The notes under the pieces are model-generated. The model worked only from the letters and a program-made list of their open reading frames with translations. It did no database searches and was not told the DNA's origin. DNA of 64,000 bases. Origin: an uncultured Prevotellaceae bacterium. Its GTDB lineage: Bacteria; Bacteroidota; Bacteroidia; Bacteroidales; Bacteroidaceae. The stretch is taken from assembly GCA_900318115.1 (NCBI GenBank), contig ONJJ01000001.1:62001-126000 (forward strand), given 5' to 3'. Each line of letters starts with the position of its first letter. Within the stretch, counting starts at the first letter, position 1. The translations under genes and the position numbers were made by a program. Shown piece after piece: positions 1 to 9,855 of this stretch.

Positions 1-1
1 A

Positions 2-292
2 GCCTCGGACTACTATGGTACTGTGGACTACTTCCTCTTCGATACCCGCAGCCCCATGCCCGGAGGAAGCGGTCATCAGTTCGACTGGAACATCCTACGT
101 GCCTACAATGGCCCCATTCCTTTTCTTCTCAGCGGAGGCATCGGTCCGGACGACCTGCTCCGCCTACGCGAGTACCATCATCCCCGCTGCGTCGGCTTCG
201 ACCTCAATTCGCGATTTGAGATTGAACCCGGCCTGAAAGACCCTGCACTCCTCGCCACATTCATCAACACATTAAAAAATCATCCACAATGA
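2..292 (+). CDS. trpF: Phosphoribosylanthranilate isomerase, C-terminal part
   Basis: This is the last 96 codons of a gene cut by the window start, open in frame from base 2. TrpF carries out the Amadori-type isomerisation of phosphoribosylanthranilate in tryptophan synthesis. The visible part has the family's C-terminal phosphate-binding half of the (beta/alpha)8 barrel: a DTR...GGSG loop (FDTRSPMPGGSGHQFDW), then FLLSGGIGPDD, then GFDLNSRFE. The stop codon overlaps the trpA start as ATGA, so the two genes are translationally coupled at the end of a trp operon. Confidence 0.93.
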   Translation, partial: ASDYYGTVDYFLFDTRSPMPGGSGHQFDWNILRAYNGPIPFLLSGGIGPDDLLRLREYHHPRCVGFDLNSRFEIEPGLKDPALLATFINTLKNHPQ

Positions 293-1068
293 ACCGCATC
301 CAAGCACTTTTCGCCCGCAAACCTCAGGGCATCCTCAGCCTCTACTTCTGCGCCGGACACCCAACCCTCGACTCCACAGCCCCCATCATTCGCACCCTTG
401 CTTCCGGAGGCATCGACATGATAGAAATCGGCATCCCCTTCAGCGACCCTATGGCCGACGGCCCTGTCATTCAGGATGCCGCCACCAAGGCTCTGCGGAA
501 TGGCATGACGCTGAAGCGGCTGTTCGCACAGCTCGAGGACATCCGCCACGATGTCGATATCCCCCTCATCCTCATGGGCTATCTGAACCCCATCATGCAG
601 TTTGGCTTCGAGGCGTTCTGCCAGCGGTGCCGGCAGGTGGGCATAGACGGTGTCATCATCCCCGACCTCCCCTTTGCAGACTATCTCCATGACTACAAGC
701 CCATTGCAGACGCCTATGACCTGCGCATCATCATGCTCATCACCCCTGAGACCACGGACGAACGCATTCGCTTCATCGACGAGCACACCAACGGCTTCAT
801 CTACATGGTTTCCAGCGCAGCCACCACAGGAGCCCAGCGCGAGTTCGATGCCCGTAAACAGGCTTACTTCACCCACGTCAGCGACCTCCATCTGCGGAAT
901 CCTCGCATGATTGGTTTCGGAATATCGAACCATCAGACCCTCGCTTCGGCCCAGCAGAACGCCGCCGGTGCCATCATCGGCAGCAAGTTCGTTGCTCTTC
1001 TCGATCAATACCACGACCCGCACATCGCCCTCGCCCGTCTCCGGGAAGTACTGAGCGAACAGCCGTAA
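289..1068 (+). CDS. trpA: Tryptophan synthase alpha chain
   Basis: The protein has 259 aa, the normal length for TrpA. It cleaves indole-glycerol phosphate to indole and glyceraldehyde-3-phosphate and passes indole to TrpB. The catalytic acids are Glu46 in MIEIGIPFSDP and Asp57 in MADGPVIQ. The segment VSSAATTGAQ matches the phosphate-binding loop near residues 175-185, and GFGISNHQT and GAIIGSKFV complete the barrel. It is the last gene of the trp run: a hairpin follows at once, then a convergent gene. The trpB gene must lie upstream of the window or elsewhere. Confidence 0.96.
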   Translation: MNRIQALFARKPQGILSLYFCAGHPTLDSTAPIIRTLASGGIDMIEIGIPFSDPMADGPVIQDAATKALRNGMTLKRLFAQLEDIRHDVDIPLILMGYLNPIMQFGFEAFCQRCRQVGIDGVIIPDLPFADYLHDYKPIADAYDLRIIMLITPETTDERIRFIDEHTNGFIYMVSSAATTGAQREFDARKQAYFTHVSDLHLRNPRMIGFGISNHQTLASAQQNAAGAIIGSKFVALLDQYHDPHIALARLREVLSEQP

Positions 1069-1079
1069 CTGGCAGATAT

Positions 1080-1119
1080 TAAGAGAGAGAGGGGCGGCGC
1101 AGGCCGTCCCTCTCTCTTG
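1080..1119 (+). terminator. Bidirectional hairpin after trpA
   Basis: A purine-rich arm (AAGAGAGAGAGGGGCGGC) is followed by a near-perfect complementary arm (GCCGTCCCTCTCTCTT) across a four-base loop. It sits between the trpA stop and the convergent phosphorylase stop, so it probably ends transcription from both sides. The downstream T-run is short. Confidence 0.6.
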
Positions 1120-1146
1120 TTGTGTTTATAAGAATGGATTTGCAGA

Positions 1147-3714
1147 TCAGGTGTTATACCACTTGACGTAGCAGAAGTCCTGGCGGTGGGGCAGCAGGTC
1201 GTTCTTGGGATAGATGCGGTAGGCAATCTTGAAGGAGCCTGCGTTGTTGATGGTGTGAGTGACGTGGAAGGTGTAGAGGTTTCCTTCGCGCTTCACGACC
1301 TCCAGGGGTTCCACATTATAGATATGGTCCTCGCCTTTCTTGTCGGTGTGGAGCGTCACGAGTTCCACGCCGATGGCGTTGTCGAGTCCAGCCTCGTCGA
1401 CGACGAGGTTGATGTCGTACTTGGTGCCAGCTTCGATGCGGCCGACGACGAGAGCCTCGCACTTCTCTGCGCTGACCACGCGCACGCTGTCCCAGCGCTC
1501 TGCCACAGCTTCCTTCCACAGGGCTATTTCCTTGGCCAGGGCGTTGTCGTTAGCCTGGAGCTTGTGGGAGCGGGCAGCCATGCGGGTATAGAACTTGGTG
1601 TAGTAGTCGTCGAGCTGACGCTTCATGGTGTAGTGAGGAGCAATGCGGGCGATGCTGTTCCGGATAACCTGAATCCATGAAGGGCTGTAGCCCTTGGCGT
1701 TGCGGGCGTAATAGGTGGGCATGATCTCGTTCTCGAGCAGGCTGTAGATGGTGGCAGCATCGAGCTGATCCTGATAAGCCTGGTTCTCGTAGGTACGCTT
1801 CTCGGTGAGAGCCCATCCGGCGCCTTCACGATATCCTTCCAGCCACCATCCGTCGAGCACACTGAGGTTGACGACACCATTCATCAGTGCTTTCTCACCG
1901 CTGGTGCCGGAGGCTTCGAGCGGACGTGTCGGGGTGTTCATCCAGATGTCCACGCCGGAGATGAGGCGACGTGCAAGCTGCATGTCGTAGTTCTCGAGGA
2001 AGATGATCTTGCCGAGGAACTCCGGACGCTGCGAAATCTCGTAGATCTTCTTGATGAGTCCCTGACCAGCACCGTCTGCAGGATGAGCTTTACCGGTGTA
2101 GAGGAACTGCACGGGGTAGTTGGGGTTGTTAACGATCTTCTCCAGTCGCTCGAGGTCGGTGAAGAGGAGGTGTGCACGCTTGTAGGTGGCAAAGCGACGT
2201 CCGAAGCCGATGAGCAGGGCGTTGGGGTTGATCTTGTCCATGAGGCTGACGACGCGGCTGGGGTCGCCCTGGTTCTTCAGCCAGCTGTCGCGGAACTGTT
2301 CGCGGATGTAGTCAATGAGCTTGGTCTTCAGGGCCATGCGGGTGTCCCAGATTTCCTTGTCGCTGACGTCGTAGATGGCGTGCCAAATCTCCTCGTTGCT
2401 TTGGTCGGCGAGGTGTTCGGGCGAGAAGTGCTTGGCATAGAGCTTACGCCATTCCGTAGCGCACCAGGTGGGGAAGTGTACACCATTGGTGACGTAGCCC
2501 ACGTGGCTCTCTTCGGGGAAGTAGCCCTTCCAGATGTTGGAGAACATCTTCTTGGAGACCTCGCCGTGAAGCCAGCTGACGCCGTTGACCTCCTGGCAGG
2601 TGTTGCAGGCGAAGGTGCTCATACAGAAACGCTCGCCATGGTCGTCGGGGTTCTGACGGCCCATGCCGATGAACTCATCCCACGTGATGCCAAGCATCTG
2701 AGGATAGCCGCTCATGTACTTGCCAAAGAGGCCTTCGTCGAAGTAGTCGTGACCGGCGGGCACAGGAGTGTGAACGGTGTAGAGGGAGCTGGCGCGGACA
2801 AGTTCCAGGGCTTGGTTGAAGGTCAGGCCCTCCTTGACGTAGTCCACCAGACGCTGGACATTGCAGAGTGCAGCGTGACCTTCGTTGCAATGATAGATGT
2901 CCTTCTTGATACCGAGTTTCTTCAGCAGCAGCACACCGCCGATGCCGAGGAGAATCTCCTGCTTCAGGCGATTCTCCCAGTCGCCGCCGTAGAGGGCGTG
3001 AGTGATGGGGCGGTCGTACTCAGAGTTCATGTCGTTGTCGGTGTCGAGCAGGTAGAGCTTGACGCGGCCGACATTCACACGCCAGACGTAAGCGTGAACC
3101 TGATAGTTCATGTAGGGCACGTCGATGACCAGCGGCAGGCCGTCCTTGTCCATCTGCTGTTCGATGGGCAGGCTGCCGAAGTTCTGTGCTTCGTAGTTGG
3201 CAATCTGCTGACCGTCCATACTGAGGGTCTGGGTGAAGTAGCCGTAGCGGTAGAGGAAACCTACGGCCACCATGTCCACGTTGGAGTCAGATGCTTCCTT
3301 GACATAGTCACCGGCGAGGATGCCCAGACCGCCAGAATAAATCTTCAGTGCCTGGTTCAGGCCGTACTCCATGCAGAGGTATGCCACGCTGGGACGATCC
3401 TTGCGGGGCTCCACGTCCATGTATGTGCGGAACTCCTTATAGACATCATTCATTTTCTTGATGATGGCCTTGTCCTTGGCGAGCTCAGAGAGTTTCTCGT
3501 AGGAGATGCGCTCGAGCATCATGACGGGATTCTGACCGCATTCCTCGTAGAGCGCGGGGTCGAGATGTGTGAACAGGCTGCGGGCGCTGTGGTTCCAAGC
3601 CCACCACATGTTGTGGGCCAGTTCCTCCAACTTGTTGAGCTCTTCGGGGATGTTGCTCTTGACGACAACGGGTTTCCACTGAGCTTCGTTGGCATTGCTT
3701 GCTTTGATAATCAT
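1147..3714 (-). CDS. glgP: Alpha-glucan (glycogen) phosphorylase, GT35
   Basis: The protein has 855 aa. It degrades glycogen or maltodextrin to glucose-1-phosphate in the cytoplasm with pyridoxal phosphate. The N-terminus ([21 protein letters not shown]) is the DUF3417 segment of the alpha-glucan phosphorylase subgroup rather than of the E. coli GlgP/MalP subgroup. The PLP lysine is Lys608 in [11 protein letters not shown], and this loop has Glu where many relatives have Met. The upstream neighbour on the same strand is a glycogen synthase 147 bp away, so synthesis and breakdown are encoded together. That gap holds a GAGTCT/AGACTC hairpin near 3767-3782 that might tune expression. The start is the first ATG ([15 protein letters not shown]), the usual form in Bacteroidales. 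Confidence 0.93.
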   Translation of the reverse strand: MIIKASNANEAQWKPVVVKSNIPEELNKLEELAHNMWWAWNHSARSLFTHLDPALYEECGQNPVMMLERISYEKLSELAKDKAIIKKMNDVYKEFRTYMDVEPRKDRPSVAYLCMEYGLNQALKIYSGGLGILAGDYVKEASDSNVDMVAVGFLYRYGYFTQTLSMDGQQIANYEAQNFGSLPIEQQMDKDGLPLVIDVPYMNYQVHAYVWRVNVGRVKLYLLDTDNDMNSEYDRPITHALYGGDWENRLKQEILLGIGGVLLLKKLGIKKDIYHCNEGHAALCNVQRLVDYVKEGLTFNQALELVRASSLYTVHTPVPAGHDYFDEGLFGKYMSGYPQMLGITWDEFIGMGRQNPDDHGERFCMSTFACNTCQEVNGVSWLHGEVSKKMFSNIWKGYFPEESHVGYVTNGVHFPTWCATEWRKLYAKHFSPEHLADQSNEEIWHAIYDVSDKEIWDTRMALKTKLIDYIREQFRDSWLKNQGDPSRVVSLMDKINPNALLIGFGRRFATYKRAHLLFTDLERLEKIVNNPNYPVQFLYTGKAHPADGAGQGLIKKIYEISQRPEFLGKIIFLENYDMQLARRLISGVDIWMNTPTRPLEASGTSGEKALMNGVVNLSVLDGWWLEGYREGAGWALTEKRTYENQAYQDQLDAATIYSLLENEIMPTYYARNAKGYSPSWIQVIRNSIARIAPHYTMKRQLDDYYTKFYTRMAARSHKLQANDNALAKEIALWKEAVAERWDSVRVVSAEKCEALVVGRIEAGTKYDINLVVDEAGLDNAIGVELVTLHTDKKGEDHIYNVEPLEVVKREGNLYTFHVTHTINNAGSFKIAYRIYPKNDLLPHRQDFCYVKWYNT

Positions 3715-3861
3715 ATTATTATTTCTCTTTTGAGTGGTTTGATATTTAATTCTATGTTGAAAGATATGAGTCTGCCGAGACTCCTGTTATATAGATGTTT
3801 CTTCGGGGAGGAAAGTGAACCCGGGAGTTGTCGGCTTCCCCTCGGGGAAATCCTTGTCGCC

Positions 3862-5619
3862 CTATTGCCGGTTCCTCTCGGCGGCACGCTGGAGTGCAAT
3901 AGCGTACGCCTTGCGATAGTGCTGGAAGAAGTTCTTCCAGAGAGCTTCCCCGGCCAGGGCGACAGCAGCCTTGCGCGCAGCATCCACCTGTTTTCCGGTG
4001 AGAGCGGCATAACCCAGGATCTCGTTGGCGATGCGGTCGGCCACTTCGTCATAGTTGTAGTCCGTGCGCAGGATGACTTCCACGCCGTCCGTGTCCAGAT
4101 GACAATGCGCGGTATCACCGTCCTTTGGTCCACCTGCAGCAGTATTGCGTCTCTGTGCCTTCAGTTCCTCGGCCCAGACGCCAAAACCAGCCAGGGTGGT
4201 GGTGAGGCAGGGCACATGGAAGGCCACGGATTCCAGCGGCGTATAGCCCCAGGGTTCGTAGTACGAGGGATAGGCCGTGAGGTCCAGGCCAGGCAGCAGT
4301 TCGTAGTAGTGGAGGTCAAAGATGCCGTCGGCGCCGTCGAGGTAGCAAGGGATGAACATCACCTTCACACGGTCTTCCGGCAGGTTCTGGAATCCACGCT
4401 GGCGAAGGAAGTTCGTGGCGGGGTCGCTCCAAGGTTCATGCAGCACGTGGGTGATGAAGGGATCGGCAAGAGGTTGCTTGCCGCCGGAGGCAGCGTCAGC
4501 AGCCACATCGTCCGAAGCCGGTGCCTGGAGTGCAGCCTTCAGGTCCTCTCGGGGTCCGGCCTGCCAGGCGGGCACTTCCACCAGGGCGAGCACAGGGTGC
4601 TGCAGCTCCGCGGCATGGTCACGCAAGCGAGCTATGCCTTCGAGATAGACGTCTATGCCCTTGTTCTTCCACTCATAGCGACCACTGGTGCTCACGATGA
4701 GCGTATCGTCCGGAAAAGTGGTACCCATCAGCGCCCCGGCCACTTGGAAGATGCGGCGGCGCGCACGGCGGCGCGCAGCGGTGTACTTCTGCCCTTTCGG
4801 CACGAAATCCATCTCGAAGCCGTTGGGGAGCACCACATCGGGCTGCTTGTCCAGCAGTTCGGCACACTCGCGGGCGGTGACGTCGCTGACAGTAGTGAAG
4901 CAATCTACGTGGTGGGCCGTCTGCCGCTCTATGCTATGCTTGGACTGCACGTTCAGTTCGTCGGCCATCTGGTTGCCGTTGTAGGCAAAAAGGTAGTCGT
5001 AGAGGGGTTTGCCGTTGCCGGCAATGCTGCGTCCGATGGTCGTGGCGTGGGTGGTGAAGATGGTGGCTATGGCAGGTACATGCTTCTGGATATAGAGGGC
5101 TCCGAGACCCGTCATCCACTCGTGGGCCTGATAGACCACGCGCGGCTGGGGGCTGTCGGCATCCACGCGGAGGTAAAAGGCGTAGAAACTCTCCACCACT
5201 CGTCCGGCAGCATAAGAGAACATAGAGGCCTCGTCGTAATCGCCGTAGGCATGCAGCGAGTCCACGCCGTAGTCGCGCCAAAGCGCTCCGTATAGATCAT
5301 CCTTGATGGCATAGAACGGGGTGAAGTCCACCAGCACAGCAATGGGCCGGCCGGGAATGTTCCAGCGACCGACGCGTATTACCAACGCCTCGCGTGCGGC
5401 CTGCTTGCGCCAAGCAGCCAACAACTTCTTATCTTCTACGAAAAGGGGATTCTCTTTGTCCTGCCAAAAATCCGGTCCGATGAAGACGACATGGTCACGC
5501 ATGACATCTTGCATGGTCTTAGCACGAGTGGAGAGCACCGTATAGATGCCTCCTACTTTATTGCAGACTTCCCAACTGGATTCAAATATGTAATCGGGAA
5601 GGAGGTTACCTTGAATCAT
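3862..5619 (-). CDS. Glycogen synthase, GT3 type
   Basis: The protein has 585 aa. It resembles eukaryotic-type glycogen synthase (GT3), the form found in Bacteroidetes, and not the bacterial GlgA (GT5). It would extend alpha-1,4-glucan from a nucleotide-sugar donor. Near the N-terminus it shows FESSWEVCNKVGGIYTVLSTRA, typical of GT3. Near residues 415-430 it has YPSYYEPWGYTPLES, which carries the glutamate of the C-terminal donor-site motif. It precedes the phosphorylase on the same strand and has its own Bacteroidetes promoter about 60 bp upstream. Donor preference (UDP- or ADP-glucose) cannot be read from sequence. Confidence 0.9.
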   Translation of the reverse strand: MIQGNLLPDYIFESSWEVCNKVGGIYTVLSTRAKTMQDVMRDHVVFIGPDFWQDKENPLFVEDKKLLAAWRKQAAREALVIRVGRWNIPGRPIAVLVDFTPFYAIKDDLYGALWRDYGVDSLHAYGDYDEASMFSYAAGRVVESFYAFYLRVDADSPQPRVVYQAHEWMTGLGALYIQKHVPAIATIFTTHATTIGRSIAGNGKPLYDYLFAYNGNQMADELNVQSKHSIERQTAHHVDCFTTVSDVTARECAELLDKQPDVVLPNGFEMDFVPKGQKYTAARRRARRRIFQVAGALMGTTFPDDTLIVSTSGRYEWKNKGIDVYLEGIARLRDHAAELQHPVLALVEVPAWQAGPREDLKAALQAPASDDVAADAASGGKQPLADPFITHVLHEPWSDPATNFLRQRGFQNLPEDRVKVMFIPCYLDGADGIFDLHYYELLPGLDLTAYPSYYEPWGYTPLESVAFHVPCLTTTLAGFGVWAEELKAQRRNTAAGGPKDGDTAHCHLDTDGVEVILRTDYNYDEVADRIANEILGYAALTGKQVDAARKAAVALAGEALWKNFFQHYRKAYAIALQRAAERNRQ

Positions 5620-5677
5620 CTAATAAAATAAAACGTATTTACGCTATGCCACAGGGGCCCTTTCTTAATTTTGGGCG

Positions 5678-5685
5678 CAAAGGTA
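5678..5685 (-). promoter_or_regulatory. Bacteroidetes -7 element for glycogen synthase
   Basis: The minus strand reads TACCTTTG, a perfect TAnnTTTG box, about 58 bp upstream of the synthase start. A TTGG that could serve as the -33 contact lies about 20 bp further upstream, near 5705-5708. Confidence 0.7.
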
Positions 5686-5770
5686 CGATTTTCCGGCTTT
5701 ATTTCCAACGAAATAGAAAAAAAAGTTTGCCAAGAGGACGATTCTGCAGTGCTAAATTGACTTAGGACAT

Positions 5771-8700
5771 TCAGTTGGATGCACAAAACATCAACCTGAT
5801 GGGACCTATCAAGCCCGAGGGGACGGGTTGCCAGCCGGCGTAGGAAGAGTTCTTGTACTGCAAATTGACCATGTTGATTTCTTCGAATCTTCGCCAGGGA
5901 ACCTGCTGCCGATCCAGCTCAGCAATGCGGTTGGCAGGCAGATTAGTGACCTCGATGCGCAAGTTGTTGATACCCGCACGAAGGCAGGAGGTCGGAACGG
6001 CCAACACGAAGGGAACCGCCCAGCAGCAACCAAGGTCATAGCCATTGAGCCATACACGCGCACTCTCACGAACGTCGCCCAAATCCAGCACACACTCCGA
6101 GCAGGAAGCCTTCTCTGTCGGAATCTCGAAGGCACATTCGTAGATGCCCGTTCCCATCAGCTGCTGCGTGGTGTCGTCCAATCGTTCCCACGTTCCGATT
6201 CTTTCCAGTTGATAGACTGAAGCAGGCCGGGGCACACAGGTGGAATCGAAGCGAAGCGTCCAAGGAACTTCGTCCAGACGAATCTCAGAACACGTACGGA
6301 CGTGTTGGCCATCACGTCCGTACGTGTGGCCCATCATGTACGGCCGTTCCGGTAATTGCCGACTACCTTCCTGCGGGGCATCGAACGTCTGCAGGATGAG
6401 CGACTGCCCAGAGCGCAGCACCACGTCAAGGCCATTCTCCGAGAAACGGGCGGCATAGCGCTCACCCGTCAGAGGGTCGTACCAGCAAGCATCACTGCAC
6501 TCGCGTGCCAGCGGGACAGACTGATGAAGGTCTTCGGGTGTCAGGTTGGCGATGAAATAATGATAGCCCAGCGGGTTGCGGCGGCGAATCATCTTCAGGC
6601 GGTACCGGGACTTGAGCGCTTCGGGCTGTGCGTGGCGGGTAAGTTCTGCGGCAGAAAGGCCGCGAACGATGGGTGCGCCCTGTGCCCGGAGGCTGTCGAG
6701 ATGCAGCTGCAAAGCATTCGAGACAAGGTAGTCGTCGGGCAGTACCAGGGCCCTATAAGTAGTACCGGCAGCTGTGCGCAGGCACCCGTCTGCATAAGTA
6801 GTCGAGAGGAGGTAGCGCTCACTGATGTAGTCGCAGTCGAATCCCAAGGAGTCGATGGTGAGGATGGCGCGGATGAACTCCGGAGCACGTCGGGCCATGG
6901 AATGAATGTCGAACTGCATCAGCCGATGCCGTGTGTCCCTCTGCCACATATCCCTCACGGGCAGCAACACCAGGAAGTCATTATCAGGCTGGCCCCACTG
7001 TAGGTAACGCTGGCAACGCTCGATGTAGCTGAGCAGACCTGGGGCATCGCGCCAGATGGTATTCGTGGGCGACATATCCATCGAGGCGTAGAAGTGCCAG
7101 CCAGGCCAGGGGGCGGACTGCGGGGAATAGCAGGTGCCGTGGAAGAAGACGCGATTGACTCCGGCACAGAACATCAGGTCCAGGTCAGGTTTCATCTGCG
7201 AGAGGCTGGTGCGGAAGTGCTCTGTCAGCCAGGTGAACGTCTCGGAACTGGCCAAAGGCTTGCCCGTGATGTGAGCTGCCGAGGGGGCGTATTTGAGCAT
7301 CGAGAGGTCGGAGTCATTCCGACGTGTGTTACCCGCGTCGGTGCGCAGCCCTTTGATACCGAAATCCGTGAGGCCGAAGCCCTCAATCTCCGGGATGTCC
7401 ACGGCTGCGTAGATATCGATGAGGTTGGCAGGCGAACCATGCGCCTGATTGCGCACTTGCACGCCGTGGCTGTGGGCCCAGGCAGTCCATTGCTCGGTAA
7501 AGTTCTTCAGCAAGAGGTCGGACAGGGTCTCGCGGTAGTCGGCAATGACCCGAGGGTTGCCATCCACGAATTCAGGCAGATGGTCCTCCAGCCGATAGCC
7601 ACGTCGGCGGGCAAATTCCGCCAGGAGTGTTGGTGTCCAGTCGGCACCGTAAACCTCATAGCTGTCGTTGAAGAAGGTGGCAGGCCACGGAGTGCCCGAA
7701 GCGGCAAAGGCGGAGTCGAAGCGCTGGAGGTAGTGAGCTACGGCCAAGGAGTCGAAATGGTCGATGACCCAGCCTTCCCCACCCGGTGCCGCTCGCTTCA
7801 CGCGCTGCAGGGTGCGGCTCTGGAAAAGGGCAATGACGCGCCGCTGACCTCTCACAGAAGTAGGAAAATCTCTCTGGACAAGGAGTCGGGCACGCTCTCG
7901 TTCGCGAGGCGGAGCCTGCAGCCTTAACGCCGGCAACCGACTGGCAGACACCAACGTGTCCACGACAACGACCTTGCAGGCAGCCTCGCTCAGAGGTACC
8001 TCCGGTCCTCCGAAGGGCCAGCCCGTGCCGCAGTTCATGTCCACCTGAATGCCCTGTCGCCTGCCTTCTTCCTCGCAGAGTCGCAGCATCTTCATCCATT
8101 GCGGCGAGAGGAAAGGGATATTGTTCTGCCTGTTGCCCTGAACGCCATAGATTGGGGTGATCTCCACGGCTCCCAGGCCGTGGCTGGCATACTCCTGCAG
8201 GCTCCAACGGAGATTCGCCTCGTCCACCGCCGAACCCAACCACCACCAACGGGTGCCCGCCTTAGCGGTGGAGGTCACGGGCGGGCCGGGCAGAAAAGGG
8301 TGACCGTTGAAGGTGCAGCGGTGTACTTCGCACGAATCGATGAGCGATGGCTCGAAAGACGGGTGAGGCTCGCGGATGCGCAAATCCTCAAAACGAAAAT
8401 GATGCAGGCGGTATTTGTCGGACGTCCCGACGTCGAAGAAACGGCGACAATGCATATCGATGTCGCGGATGGTGATGTCATGGCATTGCGACAGAGGCAT
8501 GTCCGCACGATGCTCGGGCTTATAGAACTGTGTCCATGGCCTGACGGAAAGGAAGCTTCCGCAGTTGCCCGTGAGCCGCTCGACGACCAGGCGCTCGTAG
8601 TGCTGGGGAGTGTCGGGGCGCATCTTCAGCCAGAGCACCCTCGAGGCCTGGTCCACCTGGCAATCGCGCAGGATGATGTTCCAGTCGTGCAGGCTCTCGC

Positions 8701-9634
8701 TACCCAATGTGAGGCAACCGTGGACGAATCCATACTTACATTGCTGGATGATGATGTTGTAGGAAGGTCCATTGCGCGGGTCCTTGTCAGCCCAGGTGCC
8801 CTTGCCTCCCTTGATGACCACGGCATCGTCGTTCACGCTGATGCGGCATCCATGGACGAGCACGTCGTGGCAGACATCGAGATCCAGGGCATCGCTGCTC
8901 GGGGCCTTGGAGTCGGCCGGCTCATGCGGGGCATAGATGGTGCAACCCAGGTATTTCACATGGTGGCAGCGGTAGAGATGGTTGGTCCAGAAACCGCTGT
9001 TGATGAGGTGGACGTCCTGCACGTGGACGTTGCTGCAATTGGAGAGGAAGACCAGCCGTGGCCGCAGGGCTTCGAGATTTGTGCAATCGGGATTGAAGCG
9101 GCGCCGGATCCAGAACTCCTCCCAGAAGCGCAGTCCGTTGCCATCGATGGTGCCAGGACCCGTGATGGTGAAGCCGTCGAGCCCTTCACCATTTACGAGG
9201 GCCGCGAAATACTTCAGCGACTGGCCTTCCATGCGAGAATCCAGAAGGGGATAGTGGCGAATATCATCAACTCCCTTCAGGCGCGCGCCCCGCTCGAGCA
9301 GAAGATGAGTGCCCGGCCGGAAGAAGAGCGATCCGGAGAGGAACACGCCACGCGGAATGACCACAACTCCCCCACCCTCGCGCGCAGCAAGATCGATAAC
9401 GGCCTGGAGCTGTGAGGTCTGGATGAGCGTGGAATCGCGGCAGACACCATGGCGGGTGACTACATAGCGGCGCCCAAGGCTGGAGGGATCCACGCGAGTG
9501 GTGTCCGCGAACCATGACGGAATAGTCGTGCCATCGGGCCACTTGTCGGCAGCAGATGCCGCAAAGGTGGTCTGCAGCACCCCAGTCCACAAGAGGAGCA
9601 CCCCAAAGAGGAGTCTTATTCTTTTTCTGTTCAT
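5771..9634 (-). CDS. Secreted GH28-GH106 fusion (rhamnogalacturonan hydrolase)
   Basis: The protein has 1287 aa with an N-terminal signal peptide (about residues 1-28). Residues ~60-445 form a GH28-type right-handed beta-helix: SSDALDLD (247-253), VNDDAVVIKGG (267-277), a retained HG pair at 305-306 before GSES, and WLKMRPD in place of the RIK motif. From residue ~461 (TRWWWLGSAVDE, then GAVEITPIYGVQG and CGTGWPFGG) the rest matches the GH106 alpha-L-rhamnosidase family to the C-terminus. GH28 members attack galacturonosyl bonds and GH106 removes alpha-L-rhamnose, so one polypeptide could take apart the rhamnose-galacturonate backbone of rhamnogalacturonan I. It diverges from a GH105 gene across a 221-bp shared control region. 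The domain calls come from motifs. Exact bond specificity is inferred. Confidence 0.85.
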   Translation of the reverse strand: MNRKRIRLLFGVLLLWTGVLQTTFAASAADKWPDGTTIPSWFADTTRVDPSSLGRRYVVTRHGVCRDSTLIQTSQLQAVIDLAAREGGGVVVIPRGVFLSGSLFFRPGTHLLLERGARLKGVDDIRHYPLLDSRMEGQSLKYFAALVNGEGLDGFTITGPGTIDGNGLRFWEEFWIRRRFNPDCTNLEALRPRLVFLSNCSNVHVQDVHLINSGFWTNHLYRCHHVKYLGCTIYAPHEPADSKAPSSDALDLDVCHDVLVHGCRISVNDDAVVIKGGKGTWADKDPRNGPSYNIIIQQCKYGFVHGCLTLGSESLHDWNIILRDCQVDQASRVLWLKMRPDTPQHYERLVVERLTGNCGSFLSVRPWTQFYKPEHRADMPLSQCHDITIRDIDMHCRRFFDVGTSDKYRLHHFRFEDLRIREPHPSFEPSLIDSCEVHRCTFNGHPFLPGPPVTSTAKAGTRWWWLGSAVDEANLRWSLQEYASHGLGAVEITPIYGVQGNRQNNIPFLSPQWMKMLRLCEEEGRRQGIQVDMNCGTGWPFGGPEVPLSEAACKVVVVDTLVSASRLPALRLQAPPRERERARLLVQRDFPTSVRGQRRVIALFQSRTLQRVKRAAPGGEGWVIDHFDSLAVAHYLQRFDSAFAASGTPWPATFFNDSYEVYGADWTPTLLAEFARRRGYRLEDHLPEFVDGNPRVIADYRETLSDLLLKNFTEQWTAWAHSHGVQVRNQAHGSPANLIDIYAAVDIPEIEGFGLTDFGIKGLRTDAGNTRRNDSDLSMLKYAPSAAHITGKPLASSETFTWLTEHFRTSLSQMKPDLDLMFCAGVNRVFFHGTCYSPQSAPWPGWHFYASMDMSPTNTIWRDAPGLLSYIERCQRYLQWGQPDNDFLVLLPVRDMWQRDTRHRLMQFDIHSMARRAPEFIRAILTIDSLGFDCDYISERYLLSTTYADGCLRTAAGTTYRALVLPDDYLVSNALQLHLDSLRAQGAPIVRGLSAAELTRHAQPEALKSRYRLKMIRRRNPLGYHYFIANLTPEDLHQSVPLARECSDACWYDPLTGERYAARFSENGLDVVLRSGQSLILQTFDAPQEGSRQLPERPYMMGHTYGRDGQHVRTCSEIRLDEVPWTLRFDSTCVPRPASVYQLERIGTWERLDDTTQQLMGTGIYECAFEIPTEKASCSECVLDLGDVRESARVWLNGYDLGCCWAVPFVLAVPTSCLRAGINNLRIEVTNLPANRIAELDRQQVPWRRFEEINMVNLQYKNSSYAGWQPVPSGLIGPIRLMFCASN

Positions 9635-9740
9635 GATACGGAGATGTTATTCTCTTGCTTCAGAGATGATAATCCATCCTTTGGAGACATTTCGTCTTTC
9701 TTCCAAGATGTATTCCCATCTTTCTGAGTTATTTTCGACG

Positions 9741-9748
9741 CAAAAATA
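9741..9748 (-). promoter_or_regulatory. Candidate -7 element for GH28-GH106
   Basis: The minus strand reads TATTTTTG in the intergenic space shared with GH105. It would give a leader of about 100 nt. No clear TTTG box lies at the expected upstream distance. Confidence 0.45.
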
Positions 9749-9822
9749 AGGAGTATTGGCCGAAAAACCATCGAAGAAGAAAGTTTTTTTACTCTACACG
9801 CTCCGCTATCAGTATTTTTATC

Positions 9823-9830
9823 TATTTTTG
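9823..9830 (+). promoter_or_regulatory. Candidate -7 element for GH105
   Basis: TATTTTTG lies 25 bp before the GH105 ATG, back to back with the minus-strand promoter of the fusion enzyme. The -33 box is not obvious, which is common for activated carbohydrate genes. Confidence 0.55.
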
Positions 9831-9855
9831 TCCCGAAAACAGAAAGGATTAGAAG

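Noticed and set aside
3711-4133. A 140-codon minus-strand frame overlapping the end of glycogen synthase
   Set aside because: It is out of frame with the synthase, whose C-terminus is intact to its TAG, and the product shows no features.
2083-5295. A 1070-codon plus-strand frame covering the phosphorylase and glycogen synthase genes
   Set aside because: It is antisense to two clearly conserved enzymes. Its protein is rich in Val/His/Glu repeats typical of reverse-frame translation of GC-rich genes and has no motif.
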